NCBI GenBank assembly: GCA_015680685.1
Contig: MNCI01002732.1
Coordinates: 29,005-93,004 of the forward strand
Reading direction: 5' to 3'
DNA from: Gnetum montanum
Taxonomy: Eukaryota > Streptophyta > Gnetopsida > Gnetales > Gnetaceae
DNA: 64,000 nucleotides
Under the pieces are notes generated by a model. It saw nothing but the letters and a program-made list of their open reading frames with translations. It was not told the origin of the DNA and made no database searches. The position numbers were made by a program, and so were the translations under genes. Positions 35,045-46,349 of the stretch are shown piece after piece (the stretch's first letter is position 1; every line of letters begins with the position of its first letter).

Positions 35045-38000
35045 TCATGGGCTATCTCTGCCCGCATCATCTTCTTCATTCACTTCTGCATCACCTTCCA
35101 TTGCATCGTCCTCTACTACCCCTTCATTCTTGCCTCCTGTGGGCCCTATGCCCTCATTTGGAACCTGCAACGTAGGAATGAAGTAGTCAGTTAGGGCAAC
35201 ACATGCAAGCTACAATAGAGCATAAGCATTAATACAATAGAAAGCGACTGACCTGAGAAGGACCCGCATCCGTCTCAAAGGTTATCTGGTCTAAACTAAG
35301 CCCAAGGCGGTGCCAAACCTTCTCCATGATGTCCACCCAATGACTAATGCTAGGTTCAATGTCTGCTACAGCCTTCTCTCTTTTGACGGCCGTCCATCTC
35401 TGCAGTCCTGGACAAAAGGAGTCGGTTGCGGTCTCACCTGTGGAAAGGTTCACTTCCCATTTAGGAGATTCCATAACCTTTACCTGCTTTTTGAACTTGT
35501 CATAGGCTTCAAAAATTGCAATGGCATTTACAAATGCCTTATAGGTAAACGCTTCCATAGAAGCATCCCTATACAATTTATGATAGGAGGCACAATCCAG
35601 TTTATACATATGTTTATGGTTCTTCTGGGACTGCCCCCATTTGTAAATCCTGGCACTGAAATCCTTCCAATCATGACACTTCTGGACTAGCAAGTCCATT
35701 TGCATTCACTATTCTATTATTTTGCGGGTGGCTTCATTATTCTGATGCACGACTGTTCAAAATCTGGCATAATCTACCACAGCTGTGTGCCAGTCCTCAT
35801 TATTGGTATCATGGGCTATGAGGAATTCGTTCCTCAACTTGAGGTCTTCCACCTCGATGCTCAGCTTGACCTTCTCTCTTTTAGCCTTTTGGACCCATTT
35901 CCATAAGTCTTCGTTGATATGCTTGTACTCCCACAAGGAGTGGGCCGAGTGCAAAGCATATTTTATGACCTCGTTGTATGCCTGATGAGGTACCTCAGTC
36001 ACTTCGGGTGAGAATGTAGGCACGACATCGACCTTCAAAGGCCGTTTCGGGTCCCATTTGAGTTGAGAGTCTATCACAACATAAAGAGCATATCAGTCAC
36101 ATTAGCATATAGCGTAGCAAGGTCAATGAACTCATAACTCTAGCGTAGCAACATGAGAGCATCTACCACTACTACTTACCCATGTTAAGGTCGATCTGCT
36201 GAAGGTAGTTGACCATGTCGTCAATGACCCCCTGCATAAATGTAAACTTATCAGGGGTCTCAACCCATGATTCCACACAGATTAGAGGTGGTCCTGTGAC
36301 TTTGGCAGTAGTGTCTGTCATGCAATTAAATGAGTCAGCAATGACTGAAATGGGCTATGCCAAAGTAGATGCGTTGTCGAACTCACCAACATCTAGTTGC
36401 GGTTCCTCTTCCTACTAATGCAAAACTATGGTGGTGGCCTTACCAAAAGTCCCTCCCAAGTCTAGGTGGGCCCCTTCTTCATTTGCTAATTCCTTTCCTT
36501 TTAAGGATCTAGCATCCTTTTTATTCATGGGAGACTCCTCTTCATCTCCAAAAATGTCCTCCTCATTAATAGGAGGATTCTATCTAATGGCAAGAGCCCC
36601 TAACTTAGCGGCAGGAGCTCCTTTCCTCTCGACTAGGGCCCTCTCTTTTAAGATTGGAGCCTCCGTGTCTTTATTTGGCATCCCCGTTTTGGGGGCCGAC
36701 ACCTCTTCATCGCCTTCTTCTTCTTCCTCTTCTTCCTCTGGCAAAAATAAAAAATAAAAATGTTTGTGTTAGCTCAAAACAAGTTGGCATAAAGTAGGTG
36801 TTACGCTACGCTACACTGTCTAGCGTAGCATAGCGTAGTAGGCATTAACAAAGTAGGCAAAGAAATAAACATGAACGAAAGCATTTACCAATGAGGGATT
36901 GCATCCTCTGCAATTTAACCTGTAGTTGCCGTCCCTCCTCTTCCTCTACACAAAGGGTCCCCTCAGTCGAAGTAGGCCTCTTTGGCTACAACTTGGTGGC
37001 CACAGTTTTGGCAATGAGACGCTTCCCCTATGATATGCTATCAGTAGCAAGGAGCGTCTCTCCTACACTATCTTGGCAATGAAAGTTGTGGGCCGCCTGA
37101 TCCTTAGTCGTTATAGAGAATGACTTCCCAATTATTTCTGGGGGATCTTGGGCTAGGATGGTCTAGAGGACCTGGTAGATCCACAGTTTGGAAATCTGGT
37201 TGCGATTCTGCAATACCTAGACCCCTTTCTCGTGGACCACCAGATACTCTACGAAATGCCGTAGGCAGGCTATGTAAAAGCCATAATGAATGTTGGAATG
37301 AGACTCTTGCTTCTTATGGAGCTCCACGATTTCAGCTTGCAAGCCTGTACATAGAAACCTGGCCCAATTGTAGCAAGCCCCCTCTTTAATAACCTCGTGC
37401 ATTACCCAGGCCTGCTCCATCCCAAGGACCTTCCTTTGGAAAAGTAGCTAGGGAAAGGCATGAGAACGGAAGATGGGGTAAACTTCTCTAGTAGGTCCTA
37501 CCTTGACCTTATCCATAGGGATCCCCCTCTACTCTTTAGGAACCCCTATCCACTCCATGATGTCATCCTTCTAAAGGGTTAATTCCTTCTTGGACTTCGA
37601 CCCTATAAGGATTCCATCAGTAGGGACATCGAAAAGGTCTGCAAACAAATGATCATTGATGTCAATGATCACCTGCACACCGTGAATGCGTGTGCTGAAG
37701 CAGTCTGCCTTATCGGAAAAGGAGTCCACCAAGGAGAGCACCTCAGTGGCAAGAATGTTTGGGTTCGGGGTCAAGAACAAATATAGCAGCCCAACATTTC
37801 AAATATTCTTGACCAAGGAATCTGAGGCTTCGCTATATATCCAACACTGGCTCGTAGCTACTACCTCATATTTGAAGTAGATGTTTGCCTCCTGATTCTT
37901 AGTAGTTACCACTGTGACCTCCTAGGGCTTCTTTTCCCCTGCAACAGTTTGCATAGAAACGGCTAGCATAAGAACGCAAAAATACAAAAAAATAGCAAAG

Positions 38001-39578
38001 AAACCTCGGCATATCACACCTATTGCTCAACCTACCAAGTTTATATGGCAACAGGAATTGTGGAAGGGTGACTAAAACATCGTCCATGGGGATCGGTTTG
38101 AAGGGTGCCCATCCCTCATCCAACCAACCAGACTCCTTACACCTATTGTAGAGGATGGGATATCATTTTGGATAGGTGGGGTACTCACCCTTGCATTGAC
38201 ATATAACACCAGCATGGATGTTCTCAGGAGAACAGAATTCCCATAGGGTCATCTCCGCTATGGCCAAGGCATCTGTATTGCTGTGAAGGCCTTAGTCATT
38301 GATTAAAAACCTGGTAACAAAAACACGTTATCAACATCAGACCAAGCATAGCGACTATAGCATAGTATAGTAGAAATGGTGCTGCAGAACTCAGCTGCCA
38401 GCATAGTAGACAGTTCTTGGTGGGTTTTGGAAGCACGTGCCCATATGACGTGCAAAAAATAATGTGTTGTAAAGATGGTAGCAGCTGTACTCAGGCATCT
38501 CCTAGATCCAAGCCAAATGCCTCAAACCTTGGGGGCATGGGTCGGATCCCTCTCCCTACCCGCTACTAATTGCCCCATCTCTAAAATACCTCAAAATGCC
38601 CTGGGTTGCCCCAGGTAGCAGGGTTTCTAGTATGGTGGCCGCTACCTCCTCCTCGAAGTGTGACCAAATGATCACACTGAAGCATTGGAGGAATTGTAGG
38701 AACTTCTGTGCTCTTATCCTGAACTAGACCGCCCAATCTCCCACATGTGTGTGAGGAGAAGGAACATTGGCTGTGGGTTTGTTCATGTAGCACAGGACCT
38801 GTGTAATGTCCAGGATAACTAGAATTGGCCTGAGTGTTATCCTACACAACACAATAGCAAACGTTAGCATCACATTCAAGTGCAACACACACGTAACATA
38901 TTGTAAATGTAGCATTTTAGCATATAGCATAACATAACCCTCTTCCTATACATAGCATAGCAAAAACACCAAAGCAATAGCATAGCAAGGATAACCTGGT
39001 GTAGCAACAGAGTGATTAGCCCTAGTAAAAGCAAATAGCACTGTACCCTGATGAAAGATGTGTCACATTGTTACATCACGTGCAGCCAAACCCTCTTGGG
39101 GGTTCTACACTATGCCATGTGAAAGACAAGCAGCTTAAACCATCCAAACCTCAACGATAATGATAGCCGCAGTGGTGGCGGTTTAGGCGACCTTGCATGC
39201 AACAATAGTGTAGCATTTGTGCATCCGCCGTGGCCTAAACGGCAACAACGATGATGTAAAGACTTAAACAATGATAACACAATGACAGGAAATACAAAAA
39301 TCCAAAATGAAGCCATAGAAATAGGAGCAGGAGACAAAAATGATAATAGAAGCATGAGAAAACAGAGGAAGCACAGTGGCCTACCGGGTCAATGGTATCT
39401 CCTCCTGCACCGCGACGCGCGCCTCTATCATGCACCCTAGGGATTCCTTCACCACATCGACCTTCGCAAGCGCCAAGTGTGTGCGTTCTTTCTTTGGAGC
39501 CATCGTTCTGCTTGCCGACTCTTCCTCGCTGCTATGCAAGAAATCGCCTCGCTCTCTATTAGCACAATCGTCCTGCAC
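35045..39578 (-). pseudogene. Tat-outer antisense gene: HAD-like, multi-exon, decayed
   Basis: Opposite to gag-pol, with exons matching Tat-inner. Exon 1 is 39578-39385 (inner ATG at MAPKKERT). Exon 2, from 38841, has RPILVILD, FLQFLQCFSVIIWSHF and NTLFFA, a pattern like FCP1/NIF-type HAD phosphatases. Exon 3 is 38310-38036. Exon 4, from 37938, includes LVDSF, HLFADLFDVPTDGI and YNWARFL. An acidic part (36757-36190), a coiled-coil part (36077-35253) and an acidic last exon (35164-35045) follow. GT-AG borders are visible: 97-bp intron 38035-37939, and donor at 35252. The first catalytic Asp is kept (ILDITQ), the second is lost. Stops (for example in WAV*FRI) show that it is dead. Function is inferred from pattern only. 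Confidence 0.7.
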
Positions 39579-39656
39579 TTCGCAATCGCTTTGTGTTCCG
39601 AATGTGGGCTCTATGTTATTACGGTGAAGATGACGAGTTTACCAGGGCTTAATCCC

Positions 39657-39664
39657 TATTTATA
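39657..39664 (-). promoter_or_regulatory. TATA box of the Tat-outer antisense gene
   Basis: GGCTATAAATAGGG on the minus strand, about 80 bp upstream of the first ATG of exon 1. Tat-inner has CTATAAAAGGGG in the equivalent place, so both copies carry a separate core promoter for the antisense gene. Confidence 0.65.
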
Positions 39665-39861
39665 GCCATAATGGTAAAAAAGGAAAACTTGCCTTTCTCT
39701 CTTTCCATTTAATGTGGGGTATACCATGCAGTGTAGCATGTTCGCCACGACACCATAGCACTGTTGGCAATTAAAAGAGGCAAATCTGGGTGAAAGATCT
39801 TGGCACGCCTCGAGCTAACTGCTTGCTTTCCAAAAAAGCATAAAAATATATATTTTTAGTT

Positions 39862-40115
39862 ACCATTCTAGAAAGACCTTAAACTTGCAATCTTAGTGTA
39901 GCTGTGGGTGTACCGGTCTGGAAAGACCTTAAACTAGCAATCTCAATCTTACACACAATCACAGTCTGCAACAACATTAAACTAGCGGCTTCACATTTTT
40001 AGCTATTTTATGTTTTATATCGGCAACTTTCTGTATTGCGTACTAGTAGTTTTGCATTTTTATTTCTGAGTAGTCTGAAATGACACTAAACTAGTAGCTT
40101 CGCATTTGCACATTG
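39862..40115 (+). repeat. TAAACT minisatellite 2 of Tat-outer (before RT)
   Basis: Four to five dispersed units such as AAAGACCTTAAACTAGCAAT and AACATTAAACTAGCGGCTT. It lies between the antisense gene promoter and the point where Tat-inner interrupts the element. Confidence 0.7.
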
Positions 40116-40151
40116 GCAGTCTTGCATCTTTAGTGATTTTGCATCTTCGCG

Positions 40152-41426
40152 TTGTGCCGACTGAAATCGTCGATGCGAGGCTGGAACGTTGCAGGCACCG
40201 AAAGATCAGCGGGCGAGCACAGTTGACCCTGCCTCCGCTTGACAGCGAGCTGGAGTGGACGAAGGCAGAGTGCCTTGAATGGTCTGCACGCAGATCAAAC
40301 AAGGACTTCCCCGAGCGCCACCGAGGTGTTATACGCTGGGTTATACGTAGACCAGAGCGTAAAGGGCGAAACAGGCGCAGACAGCTTAAGCGTAGAGGGG
40401 CGTAAACAATGTTGGGTGTGAACAGCGTAAACAGAACTAGTCCCGGCGTAAGCGTATAAGGCGTGAACAGCGTGACCGAATAAAAAGGGCGTAAACAAAT
40501 GCAAACAGCGTAAATAGTGAGCATACATGGACGCTGCCGGAGCGTAAATGCAAGCAGGCGTAAGCAAAGCGTGGGCCAAATTGACGTAAAACTGCAAAAC
40601 TTGAACCAAGCGTAAATAGTGGGCGTCCACGAACGCAAACAGAGCGCGGAGCACGAACGCAAACAGCCGTAAACGAGGCACGGGCCAAATTAACATAAAA
40701 CTGTAAAAGGACTTGCAACTAGCGTAAACGATGGATTATAGAGTTAAAATGTTGTGCACTGGTCTAACGCAGTTGTGTAGGGACACAAGGCGGACGTAAA
40801 GCCCCGGTGGACAAAGAGGCAGCTGGTTGACACAATAGGCGAAGCGCGGACTATGCTCAGCGTGCAGCGTGCAGCATACAGGGCTTCCAGCATAAGCATA
40901 AGAGTAGAGGGTTTCAGCAGTGTAATTGTTCTAGGTCGGCTCTGGTAAATTTCTGCGGGGGCGTAAATGTGGAAAACTGGGCAATTTATAGGGGTAGGGT
41001 TACCGGGAAAAGCGGACGGGGAGACACGTGGCGTATAGACCGGGCGTTACAATTTAGAAACATGATTTACGTCGGGCGTATACATTACAACAGGCTGGTG
41101 TATACGCTGGGCGTGTACGCCGGGCGTGTACGCTGGGCGTAGACGAATACATGACGTATACGTTGGTGAATGTTGGGCGTACACGCCGGGCGTATACGCC
41201 GAAGGATGTCCACTTGCTTTAATCCTTGCTCTTCAGTGTAATCTTCATGTTGCCATTGGAAATCCTGGCATCGAGCGTGTGCCCCCGCCGTACTTGGGCG
41301 TGTACGCTGAAGAGCTGGGCGTAGACGCTGGGCGTAGACGCTGGGCGTGAACTGGGCGTAGATGCTGGGCGTGAACGCTGGGCGTAGACGCTGGCATAAC
41401 ACTTAAAAGATTTTTGTGGTGTTTCA
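40152..41426 (-). repeat. 3' LTR of Tat-inner
   Basis: The right edge is certain: the minus strand reads the PPT and then TGAAACACCACAAAA, as Tat-outer does at 59938-59965. The left edge is set by similarity of TTGTGCCGACTGAAATCG to the inverted Tat-outer LTR end (TGTTGTGACCGAAAACATCG). U3 (41090-41395) is an array of words like GGGCGTATACGCC and GGGCGTAGACGCT. The TATA box follows at 40983-40990, and GCGTAAAC-type words fill R/U5 (40350-40730). Confidence 0.8.
40983..40990 (-). promoter_or_regulatory. TATA box of the Tat-inner LTR
   Basis: TATAAATT on the minus strand (CCCCTATAAATTGCCC), directly downstream of the palindromic-word array in U3. Confidence 0.55.
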
Positions 41427-41441
41427 TTGACCCCTCTTTGT
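41427..41441 (-). other. Polypurine tract of Tat-inner
   Basis: The minus strand reads AACAAAGAGGGGTCAA next to the LTR start. Tat-outer has ACAAAGAGGGGCCAA at 59936-59950. This shared tract ties the two elements to one lineage even though the LTR interiors differ. Confidence 0.8.
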
Positions 41442-42340
41442 TGACGCTTGGAGGAATTGACTCGAGAAGCGTCGAGAAAGAAGCGCAAAACACCGCAAGC
41501 AACTCGATAAAAGCCTTGTCCCTTGCCACCTGGCCAGACCTCATCGTACCGTGTTTAGTGGTAAATGAGATTGAAAGGGTGAGATTGGTAACTGGCAGGA
41601 GGGAAGGGATCGTGGGGATCGATCGCTGCTCGAGGGACTATGCTGGGAGAGTAGGGTGCTCAGGTGTGTAGTATGCCGGTCCTTGTCGATAGCCGTCTTT
41701 CGGCAGACTCGGAACTCAAGCGTGTGATGTGCGTCCTTTGGTGGAACGGTGCTCTTGGTGGTTTTTCAGGAGAACCAGTTGGCACTACCAAAGCCACGGG
41801 GTGATGTTTTGCATTCTTTGGAGGAACAACTCCCTTCTTTGGGGAAACCGTTAGCGAAGAGCCAAAGCCATGCGATAGGATGTTTCTTGATTGCGTTCGA
41901 CATGAGTATGTATTTTTATTATTATTATTATTATTATTATTTTTGTACTCATGCGCGAATTTTGTGTTCTGTGTGTTGCGACTGCTGTAGCGTTTCGCAG
42001 TGTGTAATAGTTCAGTAGACAGTGGGTTTTCGGGGAGTGGGAATGTGCAGGTTAACGGTTCGATCTAGTCTTGCCAGGTGGACAAATGGGCATTGCCTCA
42101 TCTTGCTACCTGTGATGAAACGCACCCTCGTACGAGAACTTCTGAGCATCATCCTGCAAACACAACTCCAAAGAGACAGGCAAACCATGAGTGGATTAAT
42201 GAGTTTAGATTCAAACAGCTGCAAGTGAACAAAAATGTTAGGGCGATTCTGAGCATGGACTGTAAATGTCGATGACGCTGATGAGGGATGCAATGATTCT
42301 GATGAATGAATATGGCTATGGGATGGGGAGTCGCAGATGA
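41442..42340 (-). other. 3' untranslated region of Tat-inner
   Basis: Between the PPT and the post-integrase minisatellite. It contains an (ATT)n tract near 41915-41943 and no frame with a recognisable domain on either strand. Confidence 0.5.
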
Positions 42341-42755
42341 ATGCGCCAGTTTATAGTCTTAGCGGACTATTGTGGGTTAGTTTTGTGTCGTAACCCGTTG
42401 GACATTGCCCGTTTAGCGTCGTGGCAGACGATATGTTGCCAGTTTTGAGTCTTAGCTGACTATACAGAGGCGAGCTAGTTTATAGTCTTAGCGGACTCTG
42501 AGGAGTCTAACGGTGCCATTTTACTGTCATGCCAGAGAGGTGCTAGTTTACCGTCATTTGCGGACATTGCGGGGTATCCGTTTATTGTCATATACCAGGA
42601 CAATGATGGTGTTAGTTTTAAGTCGTAACTCAGGACTATTCTGTGGTATCAGTTTATAGTCATGATTCCAGGACTGTTCTGTGGTATCAGTTTATAGTCA
42701 TGATTCCAGGACTGTTCTGTGGTATCAGTTTATAGTCATGATTCCAGGACTGACA
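42341..42755 (-). repeat. TAAACT minisatellite 3 of Tat-inner (after integrase)
   Basis: The element-sense unit is GTCCGCTAAGACTATAAACT or ATCATGACTATAAACTG. The last part (42641-42754) is three exact copies of a 38-bp unit. The Tat-outer counterpart at 58320-58640 has GTCCGCTATGACATAAAACT. Confidence 0.85.
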
Positions 42756-42772
42756 CCTACCTGAGTTCGAAT

Positions 42773-45133
42773 TCATGTATAGAACGGTTTGAGGAACAGA
42801 TGATTGGTTGGATTTGCAAACTCTTTTCCATCCATGTCGGCTAGTTTGAATGCTCCGTTGTCGAATGCTTTGATAACCAGGTAAGGCCCTTCCCAGTTGA
42901 CTGAGAACTTATCTGGGTGTTCCCGAACGGCTTTAAGTACGAGGTCTCCTTCTTTGATGGGGTGCTTATGAATGTCATGTCGATGTCGTTGCCGTTGTTG
43001 TTTCTGATACCATTCGATCTGATCAAGTGCATGCACGCGTTCCTCTTCCACCGAGTCCAGGTCAATGATGCGCAAATCATTGTTCTGCTCGTCATCGAGG
43101 AGTCTAGAAAGCGTGATCCTTAAAGACGGTACCTGCAATTCTAAAGGCAAAACGGCTTCTGAACCGTAAACAAGACTATATGGAGTTTTACCTGTCGAGG
43201 TCCGGTGTGTGGTACGGTATGCCCATAACGCATACACCAGTTGTTCATGCCATCTTCGTTTGCTCTGGACAAGCATCTTTTTGAGTACTGTGATGATTGT
43301 CTTACTTGTTGATTCTATCTGCCCGTTGCTCTGAGGGTAGTAAGGGGATGAAAACGAGTGTTTGATCCCTAGACTATCGCAAAACATTTTGGTCTCGGCG
43401 CTACTAAATTGTGGCCCGTTGTCGGTGATGATTGCCATGGGAATGCCAAAACGGGTTACAATGTTTTCGAGGATAAAGTTGCATACCTGTTTAGAAGTAG
43501 TTTTATGAAGGGGCACCGCCTCTACCCATTTCGTGAAGTACTCAGTTGCGGTTATAATAAAGCTATGCCCGGCAGAAGATGTAGGTGTTATCGGGCCGAT
43601 GAGGTCCAGTCCCCACTTCTGGAAAGGCCATGTGATTTGTGTTGTGTGCAACTCGTTTGGTGGAATGTGGATGAGATTACCATGTTTTTGGCATACACTA
43701 CATGTTTTGACCTTAGATTGACAGTCATATTCCATGTGCGGCCAATAGTAGCCTAGGCGTCTTATTTTGGTCGCCATTGCCTTCGGGGCGATGTGTCCCC
43801 CGCATATTCCGTCGTGCACCTGTTCAACAATTGTTTGGGCCTCGGTGCTGTTGACGCATGTTAGCAGTATGCCTTCGTAGGATCGGCGGCACAATGTATC
43901 CCCTATTAATGTGTACTGCTTAGAACGCTTGCGTACTGCATCCTTTTGCGCGTTGGTTAAATGTTGTGGCGTTTCACCGCGCAGAAGGTATTCTTTTATG
44001 TCATCGTACCATTCATTAGCGTGTGTTGTACTGACAGATGCAATTGGAAGTACGTCGAGAGTGTTGGTTATGGGCTCGACACAGCTGGTCACGGAGCTCG
44101 GTAGTGCATGAAACATGTTAGGGGATATGTTTAAAGCTAAGGTTGCTAAGGCGTCTGCAATGGTATTGTCATTCCTAGGGATATGCTGGACGTCAACCTT
44201 TTCGAATTGTTTAAGTAGGTGCTTAGCTAAATCACAGTATGGTTGTAGGTGTTGCGCTTTACACGTATAGACGTCTGTGACCTGGTTTATGACTAGCTGC
44301 GAGTCCCCTCTGACTACAAGCCGCGTAATGTCCAAAGCTAGTGCGGCCACGAGACCCCTGAGGAGGCCTTCATACTCTGCTATGTTGTTAGTACAATGAA
44401 AGTCGAAGCGATAGGCGAAAGGCTTAATCTCTCTAGAGGGATATGTTATTACAGTGGCAACACTTCCTCCTCGGGAGGTGGATGCTCCATCGAAATTTAG
44501 AATCGCATCGTAATCGTTTGGCACCGTGTCTATTGCATTTACATTTTCATCTGGGAATTCGGGTTCTATTGTACCTGTGTCATGCGTTGGCGACGTGGTC
44601 ATTTGATTCGCTATAACTTGATCCTTTACTGACGATTGTGCCACATAGTGCAGGTCAAACTCAGCTATGATTGCCTTCCAACGGGCTATTCTGCTTGATT
44701 CGTAGATGTTTCCGGTTATAGCTCTGAGCACATTATCTTTGCAAATTATGTAAACTTGATTTTGGAAGAGATAATGTCGCCACTTCTTTAAAGCGAAAAC
44801 TAGAGCTAGACATGACTTTTCTACATCGTTGTATCTCTTTTCGTGGGCAACCATGGCATGACTCAGGTAATATACGGGGACCTCGGTTCCGTCGTCTCGT
44901 TTCTGGCATAACATGGATGCGATTGACAATTCTGATGTTGCCAAGTAGATGTAAAACAGCCTATCGTTTTTGGGTGGGAATATGGTGGGTAACCGAGCGA
45001 GTGCTGTTTTAACGTTGTCAAATGCTTCTTGGCACTGCGGTGTCCATTTAAAGTGGGTGTTCTTGCGTAGTAGGTGGCTCATAGGTGTGAGTTTTCCCGT
45101 CAAATTTTCTATGAACCTCCTAATGAACTGCAA
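42773..45133 (-). CDS. Tat-inner pol part 2: RNase H (two domains) and integrase
   Basis: A 786-codon frame, continuous with RT (45215-46318) except for one TGA. Order: end of RT/connection (FIRRFIENLTGK); a gypsy-type RNase H with its acidic opening lost (YLATSELSIASML) but HEKRYNDVEKSCLALVFAL kept; then an archaeal-type RNase H with its acidic residues (LNFDGAS, NNIAEYEGLL, RGDSQLV, DALATLAL). This pair is diagnostic of the Tat branch. Integrase follows, with HHCC (HDGICGGH...CSVCQKHG) and DDE residues (GLDLIGP, ITDNGPQF, NGQIES), then a chromodomain-less C-terminus (WEGPYLVIKAF). All catalytic residues appear present. It makes and inserts element cDNA. Confidence 0.93.
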   Translation of the reverse strand: MQFIRRFIENLTGKLTPMSHLLRKNTHFKWTPQCQEAFDNVKTALARLPTIFPPKNDRLFYIYLATSELSIASMLCQKRDDGTEVPVYYLSHAMVAHEKRYNDVEKSCLALVFALKKWRHYLFQNQVYIICKDNVLRAITGNIYESSRIARWKAIIAEFDLHYVAQSSVKDQVIANQMTTSPTHDTGTIEPEFPDENVNAIDTVPNDYDAILNFDGASTSRGGSVATVITYPSREIKPFAYRFDFHCTNNIAEYEGLLRGLVAALALDITRLVVRGDSQLVINQVTDVYTCKAQHLQPYCDLAKHLLKQFEKVDVQHIPRNDNTIADALATLALNISPNMFHALPSSVTSCVEPITNTLDVLPIASVSTTHANEWYDDIKEYLLRGETPQHLTNAQKDAVRKRSKQYTLIGDTLCRRSYEGILLTCVNSTEAQTIVEQVHDGICGGHIAPKAMATKIRRLGYYWPHMEYDCQSKVKTCSVCQKHGNLIHIPPNELHTTQITWPFQKWGLDLIGPITPTSSAGHSFIITATEYFTKWVEAVPLHKTTSKQVCNFILENIVTRFGIPMAIITDNGPQFSSAETKMFCDSLGIKHSFSSPYYPQSNGQIESTSKTIITVLKKMLVQSKRRWHEQLVYALWAYRTTHRTSTGKTPYSLVYGSEAVLPLELQVPSLRITLSRLLDDEQNNDLRIIDLDSVEEERVHALDQIEWYQKQQRQRHRHDIHKHPIKEGDLVLKAVREHPDKFSVNWEGPYLVIKAFDNGAFKLADMDGKEFANPTNHLFLKPFYT

Positions 45134-45214
45134 CCGCCCTTGTAGCCCTTGGAGTTCGGTTAGATTGCTAGGTGGTTTTAGGTTCGTAATGGCTTTAACC
45201 TTATCAGGGTCTAC

Positions 45215-46318
45215 TCATATCCCTGCCTCTGAGTCTACAAATCCGAGTATTTTACCTGTTTTGACGCCGAAGACGCATTTCTTCGGGTTGAGCCTTAGTT
45301 CGTATTTTAGACAACGTTTTAATACTAAGTCAAGATCCTGTACATGTTGTTCTGGCGATTTTAACTTGACCACTATGTCGTCTACATAATCGTTGAGCGA
45401 GTGTAAGATGTAATCGCTGAAGATATATGTCATCGCTCTTTGATACGTGGCCCCGGCATTCTTGAGACCAAAAGGCATCATTGTATAACAAAAGGTTCCC
45501 CAAGGTGTCATGAAAGTCGTTCGGAGCTGGTGTTCTGGATTGATACGTATCTGGTTATATCCTGAGAAGCCATCCATAAAGGATAATAGGGCATGCCCAG
45601 CAGTTGAGTCAACTAGTTGATCAATGCTAGGTAAGGGGAAGTCATCCTTTATGGTTGCTACGTTAAGGTCCTGGAAGTCAATGCAAAGACGAATGCTTCC
45701 GTTCTTCTTTGGGACTATAACCATGTTCGATACCCATTCGGCGTAATCAACAGCCCTAATGAAACCAGCTTGATAGAGCTTGGTAATCTCACTACGAACC
45801 GCTAACGCCACTTCGGGTTTGACCTTTCGTGCTTTCTGTTTTACTGGCCTTAGTTTCGGGTCAAGGATGATGTTGTGCTGGACGATACGGGGGTCTAATC
45901 CGGGCATGTCTGTATAAGACCACACAAATGCCTTCATGTTGTTCTTAATTACGTCTTCGATGTCTCTAGCTAAACTTGGTTCTAGTAATGTACTTAATTT
46001 TAAGATTTTAGTTTCTCCATTGGGCATGGTGATAGGTGTTTCGGTTAAAGGGTCCTCGGTAATGTTTTCAGCTTCAATGTCAAGGGATTTTGTCATTCCC
46101 TCATATTCGTCGACCGTTTGCTGTGTTGAAGCTATTGTAAAGTCATTTGCCGATGAGCTCGTATAAACGAGATTCGCATCGATACTCCTTTCAATTGCAC
46201 CGTATGGTCCATCAATGACCAACGGCTCGGTCAAGCGCTTGCAATCCATTAGGCAAGTTCCTATCAATGAATGGAAAGCCTGGTAAGATAGCGGAGGTCG
46301 TTTTAGGTCTTTCAGCAA
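45215..46318 (-). CDS. Tat-inner pol part 1: reverse transcriptase
   Basis: A 367-codon frame. About 110 residues of N-terminal linker (protein opens MLKDLKRPP) precede the RT core: GLDPRIVQHNIIL, KVKPEVALAV, SNMVIVPKKNGSIRLCIDF, FPLPSIDQLVDS, MDGFSGYNQI, FGLKNAGATYQRAM and the active site DYVDDIVVK. It ends at a TGA (45215-45217) where Tat-outer has Trp (RIWVDPNK), so the stop is a recent G-to-A change and RT and RNase H-integrase were one frame. The start lies far from protease, so a spliced or separately initiated message is needed. Confidence 0.9.
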   Translation of the reverse strand: MLKDLKRPPLSYQAFHSLIGTCLMDCKRLTEPLVIDGPYGAIERSIDANLVYTSSSANDFTIASTQQTVDEYEGMTKSLDIEAENITEDPLTETPITMPNGETKILKLSTLLEPSLARDIEDVIKNNMKAFVWSYTDMPGLDPRIVQHNIILDPKLRPVKQKARKVKPEVALAVRSEITKLYQAGFIRAVDYAEWVSNMVIVPKKNGSIRLCIDFQDLNVATIKDDFPLPSIDQLVDSTAGHALLSFMDGFSGYNQIRINPEHQLRTTFMTPWGTFCYTMMPFGLKNAGATYQRAMTYIFSDYILHSLNDYVDDIVVKLKSPEQHVQDLDLVLKRCLKYELRLNPKKCVFGVKTGKILGFVDSEAGI

Positions 46319-46349
46319 TCTTTAGCGTGCATGTGTGCAAATGAGTTAA

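Noticed and set aside
40060-40718. Long overlapping minus-strand frames (200, 133 and 93 codons)
   Set aside because: They lie in R/U5 of the Tat-inner LTR, where GCGTAAAC-type words keep all three frames open. The repeated composition has no domain.
41085-41544. Several minus- and plus-strand frames rich in PSVYAQ or GVYAE
   Set aside because: Translation of the U3 word array in every frame; not genes.
42641-42754. Possible CRISPR-like regular repeat
   Set aside because: Three exact 38-bp units are directly adjacent with no spacers, so it is a tandem minisatellite. The host is a plant.
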